Of a DNA stretch of 30,582 bases, positions 1 to 11,298 are shown one piece after another. The stretch's first letter is position 1, and every line of letters starts with the position of its first letter. Source of the stretch: Conidiobolus incongruus B7586 (taxonomy: Eukaryota; Entomophthoromycota; Entomophthoromycetes; Entomophthorales; Conidiobolaceae); contig JNEM01006898.1 of the NCBI GenBank assembly GCA_000697335.1, forward strand, positions 1 to 30,582, read 5' to 3'. A program made the translations under genes and the position numbers. The notes under the pieces are model-generated. The model saw only the letters and a list, made by a program, of their open reading frames with translations. It searched no databases and was not told the DNA's origin.

Positions 1-281
1 CATGTGATTATAATTGTTTTGGGCAATTAAAAAACCAGCTTGCAGGAAAGAAAATTTCTGCAGGAAAATTTAATTGGTTTGTGAAACATCAAATTTCAGT
101 CCTTAATAAAAAGAACTGTTTTTTAGGTGTTAGATCTTTGCCAAAAGTATGGCAAAAAGTTATTAGAAATAAAGGAAATTATTAATTTTATATTATATAT
201 TTATTTTTACTTTGTATATATTAAAATGTTTATTTTTTTTCAATCGCAAAAAATTCCCATTATTTAAATTACAAAGTAATA
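1..281 (+). mobile_element. Tc1/mariner element, copy 1 (3' part, cut by window edge)
   Basis: This is the 3' end of a mariner-type DNA transposon: the last 60 codons of the transposase, about 95 bp of trailer, and a terminal sequence ending TTACAAAGTAATA at 281. A second copy at 515-1825 ends with the same terminus, which defines the border. The element meets flanking DNA at a TA, the usual mariner target. The two copies are about 93% identical over the shared 279 bp. This copy keeps every glutamine and tryptophan codon that is a stop in copy 2, so it is the less damaged one. The rest of it lies to the left of the window. Confidence 0.85.
3..185 (+). CDS. mariner transposase, C-terminal fragment
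   Basis: An open frame of 60 codons runs from the window edge to TAA at 183-185. It begins Cys-Asp-Tyr, matching the mariner consensus around the third catalytic Asp (NPxDYxxF), and continues with Gln-Leu-Lys and Leu-Ala-Gly-Lys-Lys, then ends with Leu-Pro-x-x-Trp-Gln-Lys-Val-Ile and Gly-Asn-Tyr. This is the usual end of a DD34D transposase, the enzyme that cuts and pastes the element at TA sites. No stop or frameshift is seen in the visible part. Whether the whole gene is intact cannot be judged here. Confidence 0.8.
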   Translation, partial: CDYNCFGQLKNQLAGKKISAGKFNWFVKHQISVLNKKNCFLGVRSLPKVWQKVIRNKGNY

Positions 282-514
282 TTATATTATATTTTATTTT
301 AAAAAATAAATATATTTATTTTAAATAATTGAATATTATTTTTAAATTATCAATTATTAATTAAGTATAGATATATCATATAGTTATATTTCTTAAATAT
401 TATTTATATTAAAATAAATATTATTATTTATTTTTTCTTATATATAAATCAACAGGTTATAGGTTTAAAAGCTTAAAATATATACTATTTCATTCAAAGA
501 TATTTTTCTATTTA

Positions 515-1825
515 TATTACCATAAAATTAAAAAAATGGAAAATTTTTTAATTTTTGCTTTTTCAAATATATTATTAGTTTCAAATAAGCAAATATATAC
601 AAAACAAATAAGAAAATAAATAGTTTCAAATTATATATATAATAATTTTTTTGATTAAAAAATTAATTTTTTAAAATTAGTTATTTAATTTAATTATGCT
701 TAAACCAAATAATAACCATCAAAAGTTTTTTATTTTAATATTAATAAAACTTAACCACAAACCCTTTAAAATCATTTAAAATTTACAAACAACTTTTAAT
801 AATGAAGTATTATCTAAATTAATAATTTATTACTAGGTAAATTACTTTAAAACTAGGAGAGAAACTACCTAAAACCTATTAAAATTTAGAAAACTAATTT
901 CAACTATTATTTTTTTAATTGTTAATAAAGTAAAAAATTATATTAGAAAGTACTTTTTTATTTTAGCTAAAGAATTATCAAGATACTTTAATATTAATTA
1001 CATAAGTATTTTATATATATTAAAGTTTAAATTAAAATTAATTAATAAAAATATAAAATAAATACCTTATAATTTAACTAAAGCTTAAAAAAAAGTTAGA
1101 GTAGCTATTGTTAAACAAAACTTACTAAGGTATAGCTAAAAACCAAAGCTTTTACAGTAAATTATTATAATTAATAAATCTTAGATTTTTTTATATAATC
1201 CTTTGTTAAAACATAAATCAAAGTGTTAGATTAAACTAAATCAACTCCCTCTATAAATTCCTTTAAATAAACACTTTATTAATAAATAAATATTAATTAT
1301 AATAATAGATTATAATAGCATATACTATTCTTATTTAGTTTTTAAAAGAAAATTTATTAATAGTAAACTTTATATTTCTTTTTTAAATAAAACTATTTCT
1401 AATTACTATTCTTAATATAATTTAAAAAACCTATTATTTTACATGATAATTATAAAATACATAAATCTAAAGTTGTAAAAAACTTTCTAATTAAAAATAA
1501 CTGGAAAAAACTACTACATTTAGTATATTCTCTATATTATAACCTATATAATTATAATTGTTTTGGGTAATTAAAAAACTAGCTTACAGGAAAGAAAATT
1601 TCTACAGGAAAATTTAATTGGTTTATAAAACATTAAATTTCAGTCTTTAATAAAAAGAGCTATTTTTTAGGTGTTAGATCTTTGCCAAAAGTATAGCAAA
1701 AAGTTATTAGAAATAAAGGAAACTATTAATTTTATAATATATATTTATTTTTACTTTTTAAATATTAAAATGTTTATTTTTTTTCAATTGCAAAAAATTC
1801 CCATTATTTAAATTACAAAGTAATA
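515..1825 (+). mobile_element. Tc1/mariner element, copy 2 (complete length, decayed)
   Basis: This is a full-length mariner-type element of about 1.31 kb. The 3' terminus (ending GTAATA at 1820-1825) is shared with copy 1. The proposed 5' terminus, TATTAC at 515-520 followed by an A/T-rich stretch with ATGGAAAATTTTTT, resembles the reverse complement of the 3' end (TATTAC, then ATGGGAATTTTTT). The TA at each outer edge fits a TA target duplication. The 3' border is firm; the 5' border rests on this imperfect inverted repeat and the expected length. It lies in the same direction as copy 1, with 233 bp of AT-rich DNA between them. Confidence 0.75.
696..1729 (+). pseudogene. decayed mariner transposase
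   Basis: From ATG 696 to TAA 1727-1729 there are about 345 codon lengths, the normal size of a mariner transposase. Recognisable pieces in order are an N-terminal helix-turn-helix-like part, a KETT-like linker near 860, a WIFLYNP-type block after the first catalytic site near 1170-1200, an LHDN block with the second catalytic Asp near 1440, and a C-terminus matching copy 1. The spacing from the LHDN Asp to the NPxD position is 34 residues (DD34D). The frame is broken by many TAA/TAG codons and at least one frameshift in an A-run near 1425. The third catalytic Asp is Asn here and Asp in copy 1. Most differences from copy 1 are C-to-T or G-to-A. Confidence 0.8.
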
Positions 1826-3599
1826 AATTATTATATTATTTTTTTACAAATCCAATTAAGCAAATATTTATAGAGTGATGTATTCATTTTGTTAATAACA
1901 TGATATATTTTGATAAGCCAAACATATTAAAGAGCCTAAATTATATTAATCTTGATGGTTTTGTAACCATATTCTTGTAGTATGTGTTTAAAAATAAGAA
2001 TTTGTTTATCAAATTTATAACAAAAAAATTTCAATTGAAATGTTTTAAATGTGTAAAACTTTGAATCCCCTATAATAAAAATAATTTCATTAACATATTT
2101 AATATGCAAAACAGATATGTAATTTTATATAGGACTCTTATGAATTTTAATATAGTTGGTTATTACTTTAAAGAGGCTCGCTAATAATCTTGAGTAATTT
2201 ATAAATCATAGTTAATTCTCTACTCTTTTGCAATTGTTGAATGGTTTAATACTACTTGATTAAATTTACTATTAGAGAAAAATTGTACGCAAAGTTAAAG
2301 AAGAGTGACCCATAATACGATATAATAAAAAATCAAAATAGCTTTATAGAGTAATTTGAGAAATTTAATAGTATTTGAAAGATATAATAATTTTATAAAA
2401 TTTAAATTTGTAGAATTTAATGGTATAATATAGGTAAGTAAAGAAATATAATATACACAATATATAATTTGAATACAATATTATTTGTTGACAAACAATT
2501 GTAAAATGTGTGGTTGATAATAATTCTTTATAGCTTAATTAAAACGCTTAGGAATCCAGAGTATAATATAAATTTGATTAGACAAATATTAAAGCAAATA
2601 CTAAGACAAAATCAAACAAAGATAGAATATTGACTTTAATGATGTGATGATTTTCTTTTATTTGATGTTTCATATACCATTTATGATACTGTTTAATTAC
2701 CAATGCTTTAACCACAAAATTTTCGAATTAACTAAGGTTTTAATAAATTCACATTAACATCTATCAAGATAGTTCGAAACTTCATTGTTCAACGTTATGT
2801 TATTGATAGTTTGAATATAATGCTTTATAAAATTATCAATCATTTTTATATTTCGTGATTTTCATGACTGGTGATAATACATATCAGTTTATTTACTTTT
2901 CATTATATTTTAAAAAATAATTATAATATTCTCTTTGATTAGAATGTACTTATCATCAATTAATTGTTATGTACATTAAAATGGATAAGGTTGAGATAAA
3001 ACATGTGATTCAATTAGCTTTGTTTTTACATTTTATGAATTTGTCAAAATATTTAAAGGTTTATAATCTTAATAAAATTGACACCTACAAATGAACTATT
3101 TTATCAAAGTTTTATTTGTATTAATATAATAAATAAATGTCTTGATCCATATATAGTAAATAATATAAGCTATGTTCTGATTAAATTCCAGTCAAAATTA
3201 AATATCCATGCTAATACAGCTTTATATCATATATATTAGATATGTACGTTATTAATTCCAAGATTATAAAATTATATAATCAATTTAATTCGATATTTTT
3301 CAGATTATAAAATATTTGTAATTTAACTATATTTGAATATGATATTAAATCAAGCAAATGTGAAAATTTACAAAATTTTGAATATATTATAAAATTTAAA
3401 TATGAATTATATTGATATTAAATCAAAGTCACCTTTAACGTATTTAACTAGCAAAACAATCATATTATTTTATCATTATTAAATTATTTATATTATATTC
3501 AGCTCAATCATTTCGATTTTACAATCAAAACTACCTACATTTTTTGATATAAAAATAATTAACGAACTATAACCTATTATCTTAAGGTATTAAGTACAA
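1826..3599. other. AT-rich spacer
   Basis: No gene, RNA or mobile element can be supported. Open stretches of 30-50 codons occur on both strands (for example minus near 2600-2760 and plus near 3125-3235), but such lengths are expected by chance at this base composition, and no splice-consistent continuation was found. Confidence 0.5.
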
Positions 3600-5160
3600 T
3601 ATATAAACCATTTTACTTGGAAAAAATATTAAATTATCAATCCATCGTATCTCTACTATTAATGTTTTTACTATCTCTGAATTATTTAATCATATTAACA
3701 ATATCAGATATAGCAGTGATAAAGTTTTTATAAACTGAATTCATTCACAATTCATAATGAATTAACAACCATTGTTTGTTAGAAAATATTTTGGGACGGA
3801 ATATATATTTTCAAAGTTTATAATTAGGACTTTATTCAAATTTTATATTTTTGCAGTCTAATAATTTGATATAACTGACAATTTCATATTAATGACAGTC
3901 TCCTAATTTCAATTTATTGATAATATTACTAGATAAGATAAAATTCATTCAAAAGGTCATAAGTGTTTAATTATTTATCGGTTTAGAAGAACTTTATAAT
4001 TATTACATAAAATAAAAATGAAAACATTCTAAAAATAATTCAATTAATATTAGTTAATATAAGTGGCAACTATCAAAAGTAACATGGATCAAACCATTAA
4101 CTATTTGATAAAAGAATCCATTGCCAAATGATAAATGATTGTTCAACAACTATTGCAACATTCTCTGGCAATCAATAATCTCACAGACACTCCGAAGTTA
4201 ATAACAAAAAACCAAGATTGATTAAGTATGTGATCAAGTGACTTAATTTCAACATGTTTTTTTGATAATCTCTTTCAGTAATGCTAAACTGGCATTTATT
4301 GTGTAATTATTGTGAGACTTTCCTATTCTCCCCCTCTTCATATCCATTTTGACGGTTTCAATCAATATCTGAACCCAACTGCGTAAATTTGGAAGAAACT
4401 AAATGCTATTAGGTTGGAATATTGCATTTGTATTCTGGATTCTGAATCTAAATTTCGCAAAACTAAAAAATTGATTGAAAATAGCCAAGGATATAAATTC
4501 ATATCAATTTTCTATTCATGGACAGATAAAAAGAGTAGTAAAAATTTCTGATATACAAGATTATATCCTTTGAAAATCTACTGGTGACGAAACACTCTAA
4601 ATTTTGCCACTAAGATTTAGCTATTCTGATAAGAAACTTTTACAGAATTTCCGTAAAATTTTAAAATGTATATACGAATATTGCCAATTGTAGAATAATT
4701 CCGAAGCGATACTGAACTTAATAAACTATCCATTAATAATTAGGTTTGCAAATTTGTTTTATCGAGACCTTGAATGATTTGTTAACCAACCCTTTATCCA
4801 ATCATAACGAAAACTTTATTATACTTATTATATAGAATTATTTATGGAAAATATATATAGTTTTAGATAGTTATTCCAATCAAAAATTTGAGCTATTTGT
4901 TTTAATAATCTTAATTAGGGAACTGGATAGAAACTCTTGTGTAATTTCAACAAAACAAATTAGCAGAACTAACAATAGTAACCCATTGGCATCTATCAAA
5001 AAACATACCTTCTCATTGCATTAATATTCGTGACACCAAAACATGCTAACTGAGACCAGTTTCATAATATATGTTCTCACCTCCCAATTATTAATTGAGT
5101 AAACCAAAAATAACATATATGCACTGATTAAGGGCCAAAGATAATATTTGTTAAGTCAAC
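3600..5160 (+). pseudogene. degenerate coding-like island, family unknown
   Basis: This stretch is less AT-rich than its surroundings and holds several plus-strand open pieces with protein-like codon use: about 3617-3860, 4085-4224, 4384-4550 and 4836-5024. A good intron candidate (GTATGT at 4226, ending CTCTTTCAG near 4278) lies between two pieces, and another plausible 3' splice site lies near 4835. The pieces are separated by several in-frame stops and frame changes that introns cannot explain, so it reads as a dead gene. An R-x-E-Y-C-x-C-I-L-D string near 4410 faintly recalls the middle homology region of fungal zinc-cluster regulators, but I would not assign it. It could also be chance plus local composition. 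Confidence 0.35.
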
Positions 5161-6236
5161 CAATTATATATTTTTATGAGATTAATATTATTAATATGAT
5201 TCAATTGAAGAATAGGAAGGGGGATGCTAATTGGATAAAAGATAATATATCATCTTTATGAATAATTACAGAATATTAGGATAAATTTTTGTAAATTATT
5301 AAAAATTATTGTTTGTTTCAATTAAATTGATTTTTAGAAATAAAAAAATATTATGAGAAATGAAGTGAGATTAATCATAAAGATTATTTAATAATTTGAG
5401 ATTATTATTTTTATAATTAATAGTTGTGTTAAATATATTTTATATTAACATTGGAACTTAAAAAATATCCATATTAAAAATGAAAAAATAATCCAAATAA
5501 TAAAAATATTTCGATTTTTAATGACTAATGAAACTGTGGTTAAACAAATATAGAAATGGTTTGAATTGATGAAAAGAATTTGATTATAAAATTTTCAGGG
5601 TTAATAATTTTTTGGTTTGAGAGAATTAGTTTTTGGAGGATCATAGTAATAATATTGTTTTTAATTAATAAATTTTAAAAGAATATATTTCATTGATTAT
5701 CTAATATAGTAATATTTATATAAAATATCTTTTATACAGTAAATATAATTTTTAATATTATAGAGCTGAATAATTAGTATATTTTTTATATTTTAGCCAG
5801 TTTGTATTTATTTGTGAATATATAAACTTAATTAGGAAATAACATGCCGCAAAATATAAGTCAAGTATTGAATGATTATTTTCTTCAAAGAATCAAAATG
5901 ATATAGTATGCAAAGCATATTAATATTCAAATTATTTTCAAAGGTTTCAAAATTGTGATACAGTTTGAATTGAACTTTGTAAAGTTAAGCTTTAGTGAAA
6001 CTCAAGTTTCACACTGTGGTTTTAATAATTTGATTGGATAATTTCGCTTAATCAACTGTTTAATAAGTGATAATTCATTGGCTAGAAAATGCTAGAGTAA
6101 TTAAATGATACATAGGGGGAATATGATAATCGCTGAGAGTCGACTTAAGAGATATCAAATTGGCCATTTTTATTTATATAACGATATGTGAGTGATGGCA
6201 TAGGATGAAAAGAATCAGCTAGGAGAGCTTTTTAAT
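5161..6236. other. AT-rich spacer upstream of the MedA-like gene
   Basis: AT-rich DNA with short A/T runs; no coding, RNA or repeat feature can be supported. Base composition becomes more balanced toward 6100, where the promoter of the next gene probably begins. Confidence 0.5.
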
Positions 6237-6851
6237 CGCCAATCAGCTGTTCTCTTAGACTTGTTCCCACTTTCATCAATTCATACTTTATCAGGGTCTT
6301 TAGGTCTGAATTAAGAAATTTAGCAGGTTTCATATCAATTTAGGACAAGAATCCGCGACTGTGATTGGCTGGCTGATAGGCTTGAGGATTCCTCCCTCCA
6401 GATTCATTAGCCTAATTTGAAAATTTCCTTACCCCAACACATACTCCCTAATTACCATAAAGATAAATTATATCAAAGTATATAAATTGTTTCGAACGAC
6501 CTTTTGCACTTTAACCAGTCCAAAACTTGGATTCACAATTTATTATTCCTTGATTTTGGGTTTTTAAGTGTAAAACACTGTGTTTGACAAACGTTCTAAT
6601 ACCTTTTAGATTCATTTTGGTTTTAGTTTTAAATACTTAGCTTACGTGTATTATACTCACCAGTCTCATTCGCGCAAGCATCACCTTCCGTCCCCCGTGT
6701 CACTTGTTTATATCAAAGTTGTTTTATTAACCTGAAACCTTCTCTTAATCTTTAACCTCACTCAAATACTGGTTTCAACATTTTTCAACTGAAACTTGTA
6801 CCAATACACCATACTAGCACCTAACAATAATAACAAACTGTAATATATCAC
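6237..6851 (+). promoter_or_regulatory. promoter and long 5' leader of the MedA-like gene
   Basis: This region is clearly richer in G and C than the spacer. It carries a CCAAT box at 6239-6243 and an inverted one (ATTGG) at 6364-6368, both possible HAP/CBF sites, and a TATATAAA at 6479-6486. If transcription starts just after the TATA, the leader is over 300 nt, and no ATG occurs between the TATA and the start codon at 6852. The latter half is pyrimidine-rich, as in many fungal leaders. From what I recall, medA of Aspergillus also has an unusually long leader. The start site itself is inferred. Confidence 0.5.
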
Positions 6852-8397
6852 ATGGATAACAGTATCGGAGTCAACTTGCCAATACCCATGGATCCTATGG
6901 GAATGAACGCTCCCCATCCATACAACTCTATTTTGAATAAAGCCAACCTTCGCTTCGAAGGCAACATCGAAGAAATGGTCCTTAATTGGTAAGCTTTAAG
7001 TATACTATATGCTACTAAGTCTAATATAAATATTTATTAGGACTGACGAAGAAAGACAAGCTCGTCGCCGTTTAGTTCAGTTCTGGCGTCGTCATGAAAA
7101 CAACAATATTTTCTGTACTTTCAAACCAGTCAACCCTTCAGAGCGACCCCCTAACAGTATTGTCGTATCTTGTATCTACTGGCAAGAGAAGATGGACTGT
7201 TTCATCACCAGTGTTGACTGTATTTATCTTCTAGAATCCCTCATATCAGTCAGATTCACTGTTGAAGAAAAGAATCGAATTAGAAGAAATTTGGAGGGAT
7301 TCAGACCCCTTACAGTATCCAAGTGTAAACCTGAATCCGCTGAATTTTTCAAGTTAATTATGTCCTTCCCCAATCCAAAGCCTAGAAATATCGAAAAGGA
7401 CGTCAAGGTTTTCCCTTGGAAAGTCCTTCCTTACGCTTTGAAAAAGATAGTGGGCAAATACACCGCCAGCTACACCAGTGCTATTGGAATGGACCCCTTC
7501 CAATCCTCTATGTCTCCCTCTGCTAGCCAGTTCCCTCTCATGGCTGGACTTCCTTCTCATTATGGCTATAACGGTAGCTCACTAAACCCTGCATTTGCGG
7601 GCCGTAATGCACAAAGAAGATTCTCTCAGCCCGCAGCTTCGTTGAGTATGAGTATGTATAACAGAGTGCCTAAGAGTGAAACCAACTATTCCATGGACTT
7701 ATCACACCCTCTCGCAGGTCAGCTTCACTCCAATAATATGAATTTCGAACAAAATCAAAATTTCAACTTCAACTCCAATTCAGGGGGTGGAGACAACCAA
7801 TCAGAAACCAACTCCAATTACTCTTCACAAATTTCCAATCCTTTCACAAATCCAGGTGAATCTGGAAGTATGGTCTCACAGATGGAGCCTATCTCCGAGG
7901 TCAGCGGCATGGAAAATATGGGTATAAATGGCAACGTATTTGATCAATCTCAGAACCACACTATGAACCTCGTGAATCGCAGGGCGGCCATGTTCCAACG
8001 TCGCCACTCGTTAGCTGACCCATATTCGATGCACAGGTATGAGCACCGCAGAATCTCTAGCGGAGGCGATACGACAGGAATCGAACAGATTGGTGGATTG
8101 ATGGGCCAAAACAACTACCCTTTCGGCAATATTCAGCAGATGCCCCTTGGATCACTAAATCAGAGTTCATTCGAGAATAAAGAGGGGTATGAAGGTCACG
8201 AATCTGGAGCGAATTCAGCTGGTCACAGTGACGCTAACCCTACTTTTGGCCACTCTAAAGATATGGGCTACTATACTCAAAGCTTAATGGTAAGTTTATT
8301 TAACCATATATAGATATCTGATGCTAAATAAACTTCTCCATAGAATAAGAGTTCTGGATATGGACAATCAGTTGAAGCACCTATCAAAGAAGAATGA
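6852..8397 (+). CDS. MedA/medusa-type transcriptional regulator
   Basis: Three exons, 6852-6988, 7041-8289 and 8344-8397, give 479 residues. Introns of 52 and 54 nt have GTAAG starts, TACTAAG or GCTAAAT branch sites and AG ends. Residues about 35-190 form the conserved domain of MedA-type fungal proteins (I believe DUF7082), with landmarks RRRLVQFWRR, CIYLLESL, RFTVEEKNRIRRNLEGFRP and PNPKPRNIEKDVKVFPWK. The rest is a low-complexity tail rich in Asn, Ser, Gln and Met, as in nuclear regulators, with three Arg-Arg-x-Ser sites (residues 238-241, 366-369, 382-385) that could be PKA targets. MedA controls conidiation and adhesion in Aspergillus; a similar developmental role here is inferred. The first ATG gives the domain a short N-terminal lead. 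Reading through intron 2 would replace the last 17 residues with seven others. Confidence 0.88.
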
Positions 8398-9831
8398 TTA
8401 ACCTTCTCTCCCAATGTATTACAATAGCTATCAACTCGAAAAATCACCATACTCGATAAATATTTCACCGAACAAATTAAACACTACTTCACAGGATTCA
8501 GCAATTTAACATAAGAAGCATAATATTGAAAACTAAATCAACAAATATTAATAACAACAGCCAGCCTATGTACTTTAAACATTATCATTCATTCAACCAG
8601 TCCTTTGAATTATTTAACCAAATGATTAACATTTGAATCAAAGGTTCTTCTCTACTTTAATATAAATATATATAACTATCAATTAACTCCGATAACTTTA
8701 TGATTTTTATTTTCGATAATATATAATTATGATGAATTAATCAATAATCAATAATCAATAATCAATACCCATGATTAATATTGACAAATTATCCTATTAA
8801 TGTTTATGTATATATATTAGCAATAATGAGATACTAGTTTTCTACGTTTTTCAATTGTATAATATGCAATATATCATTTTCATATGAATTCATATTAAAA
8901 TACTCTATTTTTTTCAGGTTTTTTATTATGAATTAGACAGAATAACTTTTAAATCTAGTTTATCATAAATTGTTAAATGAAACCTCTATTATCCTATAAT
9001 GTTTTAAATTTTTAAAGTCTATTTAATTGCTGATTAATTGGATAGATTTCGGTTAGCTATATTAAAGTTATATTTGGAAATAACAATGGAAAATTGAATG
9101 ATGTTGAAATTTAATGTGATTCATCTTTTAATTAATAAAACCAATTTAATCCTTTAATATTTAATTCATTAATTTTTTAATCTGTTAATATTTAGTTAAA
9201 TGTATCAAATTCAATAAGTGATTTTTAAAATTTATTATGTAATGATTTAAAATTACTTGATCTACGTAATATTGACGCTAATCTGAGTATTATTTAATTG
9301 ATTTTTCAAAAACTGATATGTTAGAAATATCAAATATACCACTAATTTAAGATATTAACCTCATTTTAAACAATCTTAATTCAATTTATATTTCAAAACA
9401 TATAATCTTAAATTAATGATCTTTATCAATATATAAGGGATTATATTAGTTATTAAAAATATAGCAATCATATTAAACTTGATAATCTAGTTGACAAATA
9501 TTTATGATAAAATAAAAAATAAACTTATAAAGCTGAATCTAACTTTGATATTAATTATATCTAAAACTAAAAATAATATCGTATTATAAGAGAATTTTCT
9601 TTTTTATAATTTGAAATAAATTGTGACTATTATTTATTTAATATCAAAAAATAATTATCCCGAAAATTTCCAATATTCAATCGAATATATCAAAATCAAT
9701 ATAATTATTTTTTTTCTAAATATTCAACAACTGATAAAATAGTAAGTATTGAAGCTTTAGGTAAAATTGGTAAATTTATAACCATCTAAGTTATTTTGAT
9801 TTGAAAATAGGGTAATATAGCAATAAGGTAT
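8398..9831. other. 3' flank and AT-rich spacer
   Basis: The 3' region of the MedA-like gene followed by AT-rich DNA. It includes a short tandem repeat of AATCAATA-type units near 8738-8767. No gene can be supported. Confidence 0.5.
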
Positions 9832-10164
9832 TGCGGGTCTTCTAGCAAGTAAACCTGCAATAAAGATCACGTAGATTTGATGAAACGGACCAAGGACGAC
9901 TAACGAGGTACTTTAAAGAGTTTTATTAAAATATCAAGATGTAGAGCTTGGCCCAGCTCGGGATGATCCCTGAGCAAATAGGTGTGCAGTGACTATTTTA
10001 TAGTGTGGTTAGTCCTCTTCCAATGCGTTGAAACTCCAATTACTGTTATAGTCTGAAACTTTCCATTGTGCAAGGATTGCGCCTGGTATTTGTGAGTGGA
10101 CTACATTTGGAATCATGATGGACGGTTAAGGTTGAATGAGGAGCAGACCTCCCGATCCGCGACA
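9832..10164. mobile_element. solo LTR (fossil of an LTR retrotransposon)
   Basis: A 333-bp island of nearly balanced base composition begins TGCGGGTC and ends GATCCGCGACA, an imperfect TG...CA inverted end pair typical of LTRs. It is flanked on both sides by GTAT (9828-9831 and 10165-10168), a likely 4-bp target duplication. No internal region or second LTR is present, so it looks like the product of LTR-LTR recombination. Near the left edge TATTGCGGGT (9830-9839) pairs with ACCTGCAATA about 14 bp downstream and could form a hairpin. The Ty3 or Ty1 class cannot be decided. The well-preserved flanks suggest an insertion that is not very old. Confidence 0.65.
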
Positions 10165-11298
10165 GTATAATCAATTTGAAAAAAAAATTTTATATTCGAG
10201 ACATTATTATGATAGAGCCTCCAATTTTTGCTTAAGTCATGTATATAAATATTGTCAAATTTGAACAATAATCCATAATTACTTAGAAACAATAATATGT
10301 TGAAATTATATAGTGTTTAATTTCCAAAACAGAGCATATTTTGAGCAAATAATAAAAATTCCAATCTAGATCAATATTTCAATATTACAGAATAAACAAA
10401 AAAGATTATCAATAACTCATTATCTGATTACAACAAATAATTTCCAACAGCATTATTTATCATAAATTAATATTAAGATAATTATAATCACATTATTTTA
10501 TATTTAACACCACTAAACCCTATTTATTTTGACGGGTATGACAATTATTTCGAAACAATGTCAAGAAGCATTTTAACTAGAATTCCATTTTAATCAATAT
10601 TAAAATTTCATTAATTTAAATTATTTTTATCATACTCTAAATTAATAGTGAATTAACTTTTTGATATATTATTGAGGATATTAAAATTACCGAAAACTTT
10701 TTGTATTATTTAGTAATATTGTTGAATCATATGATTTAAAATCAATTTTCTAAAAATAATGAGCATCAAAGTGAGGTGTCTATATAAGTATCAATGCTGA
10801 TCATCAATTATGGAATTATATAGATAATCAATTCAAAAATTCACTTTTTAGAATACAAGAATCTTAATTTTGTATTATTATCTATATTAAGAATAAATGA
10901 ACAGTATTATTCCACATTTTTAAACTTAATTTATTCAACTTCAATATTAATAATGAATTTAAGAATTATATTTATAGTTGATAATTAAATATTCAATAAT
11001 TTTTTTTTGATGAATTATGTTTAAATTAATTTCAATATAAAACAGAAGCAATATAAATACAATATCAAACACAAAAGGATTTAACTATTTAGTTTAATAT
11101 ATTTAAACAATATTATCAAATTAATATTAATTTATTGAAAACCTTCATCAATTTGAGATGATGTCATGAAAACCAAATTGGAAAAGTTACGTTAAGATGA
11201 AGTAATTATAGATCATTATGAAAACATTTATTATAACCAAATTAATATATAAATATGATAAAGATCAAGAAATACTATGATAAATAATTTTATTCAAA
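10165..11298. other. AT-rich spacer
   Basis: No feature can be supported between the solo LTR and the next gene. The promoter of the five-exon gene presumably lies at the right end, but no TATA or other box stands out from the AT-rich background. Confidence 0.5.

Noticed and set aside
2590-2760. Minus-strand open frame of about 49 codons with a hydrophobic end
   Set aside because: No ATG-started model and no acceptor in the right phase; its length is within chance expectation.
9832-10164. A tRNA-derived SINE
   Set aside because: There are no A and B boxes or A-rich tail, while the TG...CA ends and equal flanks fit an LTR better.
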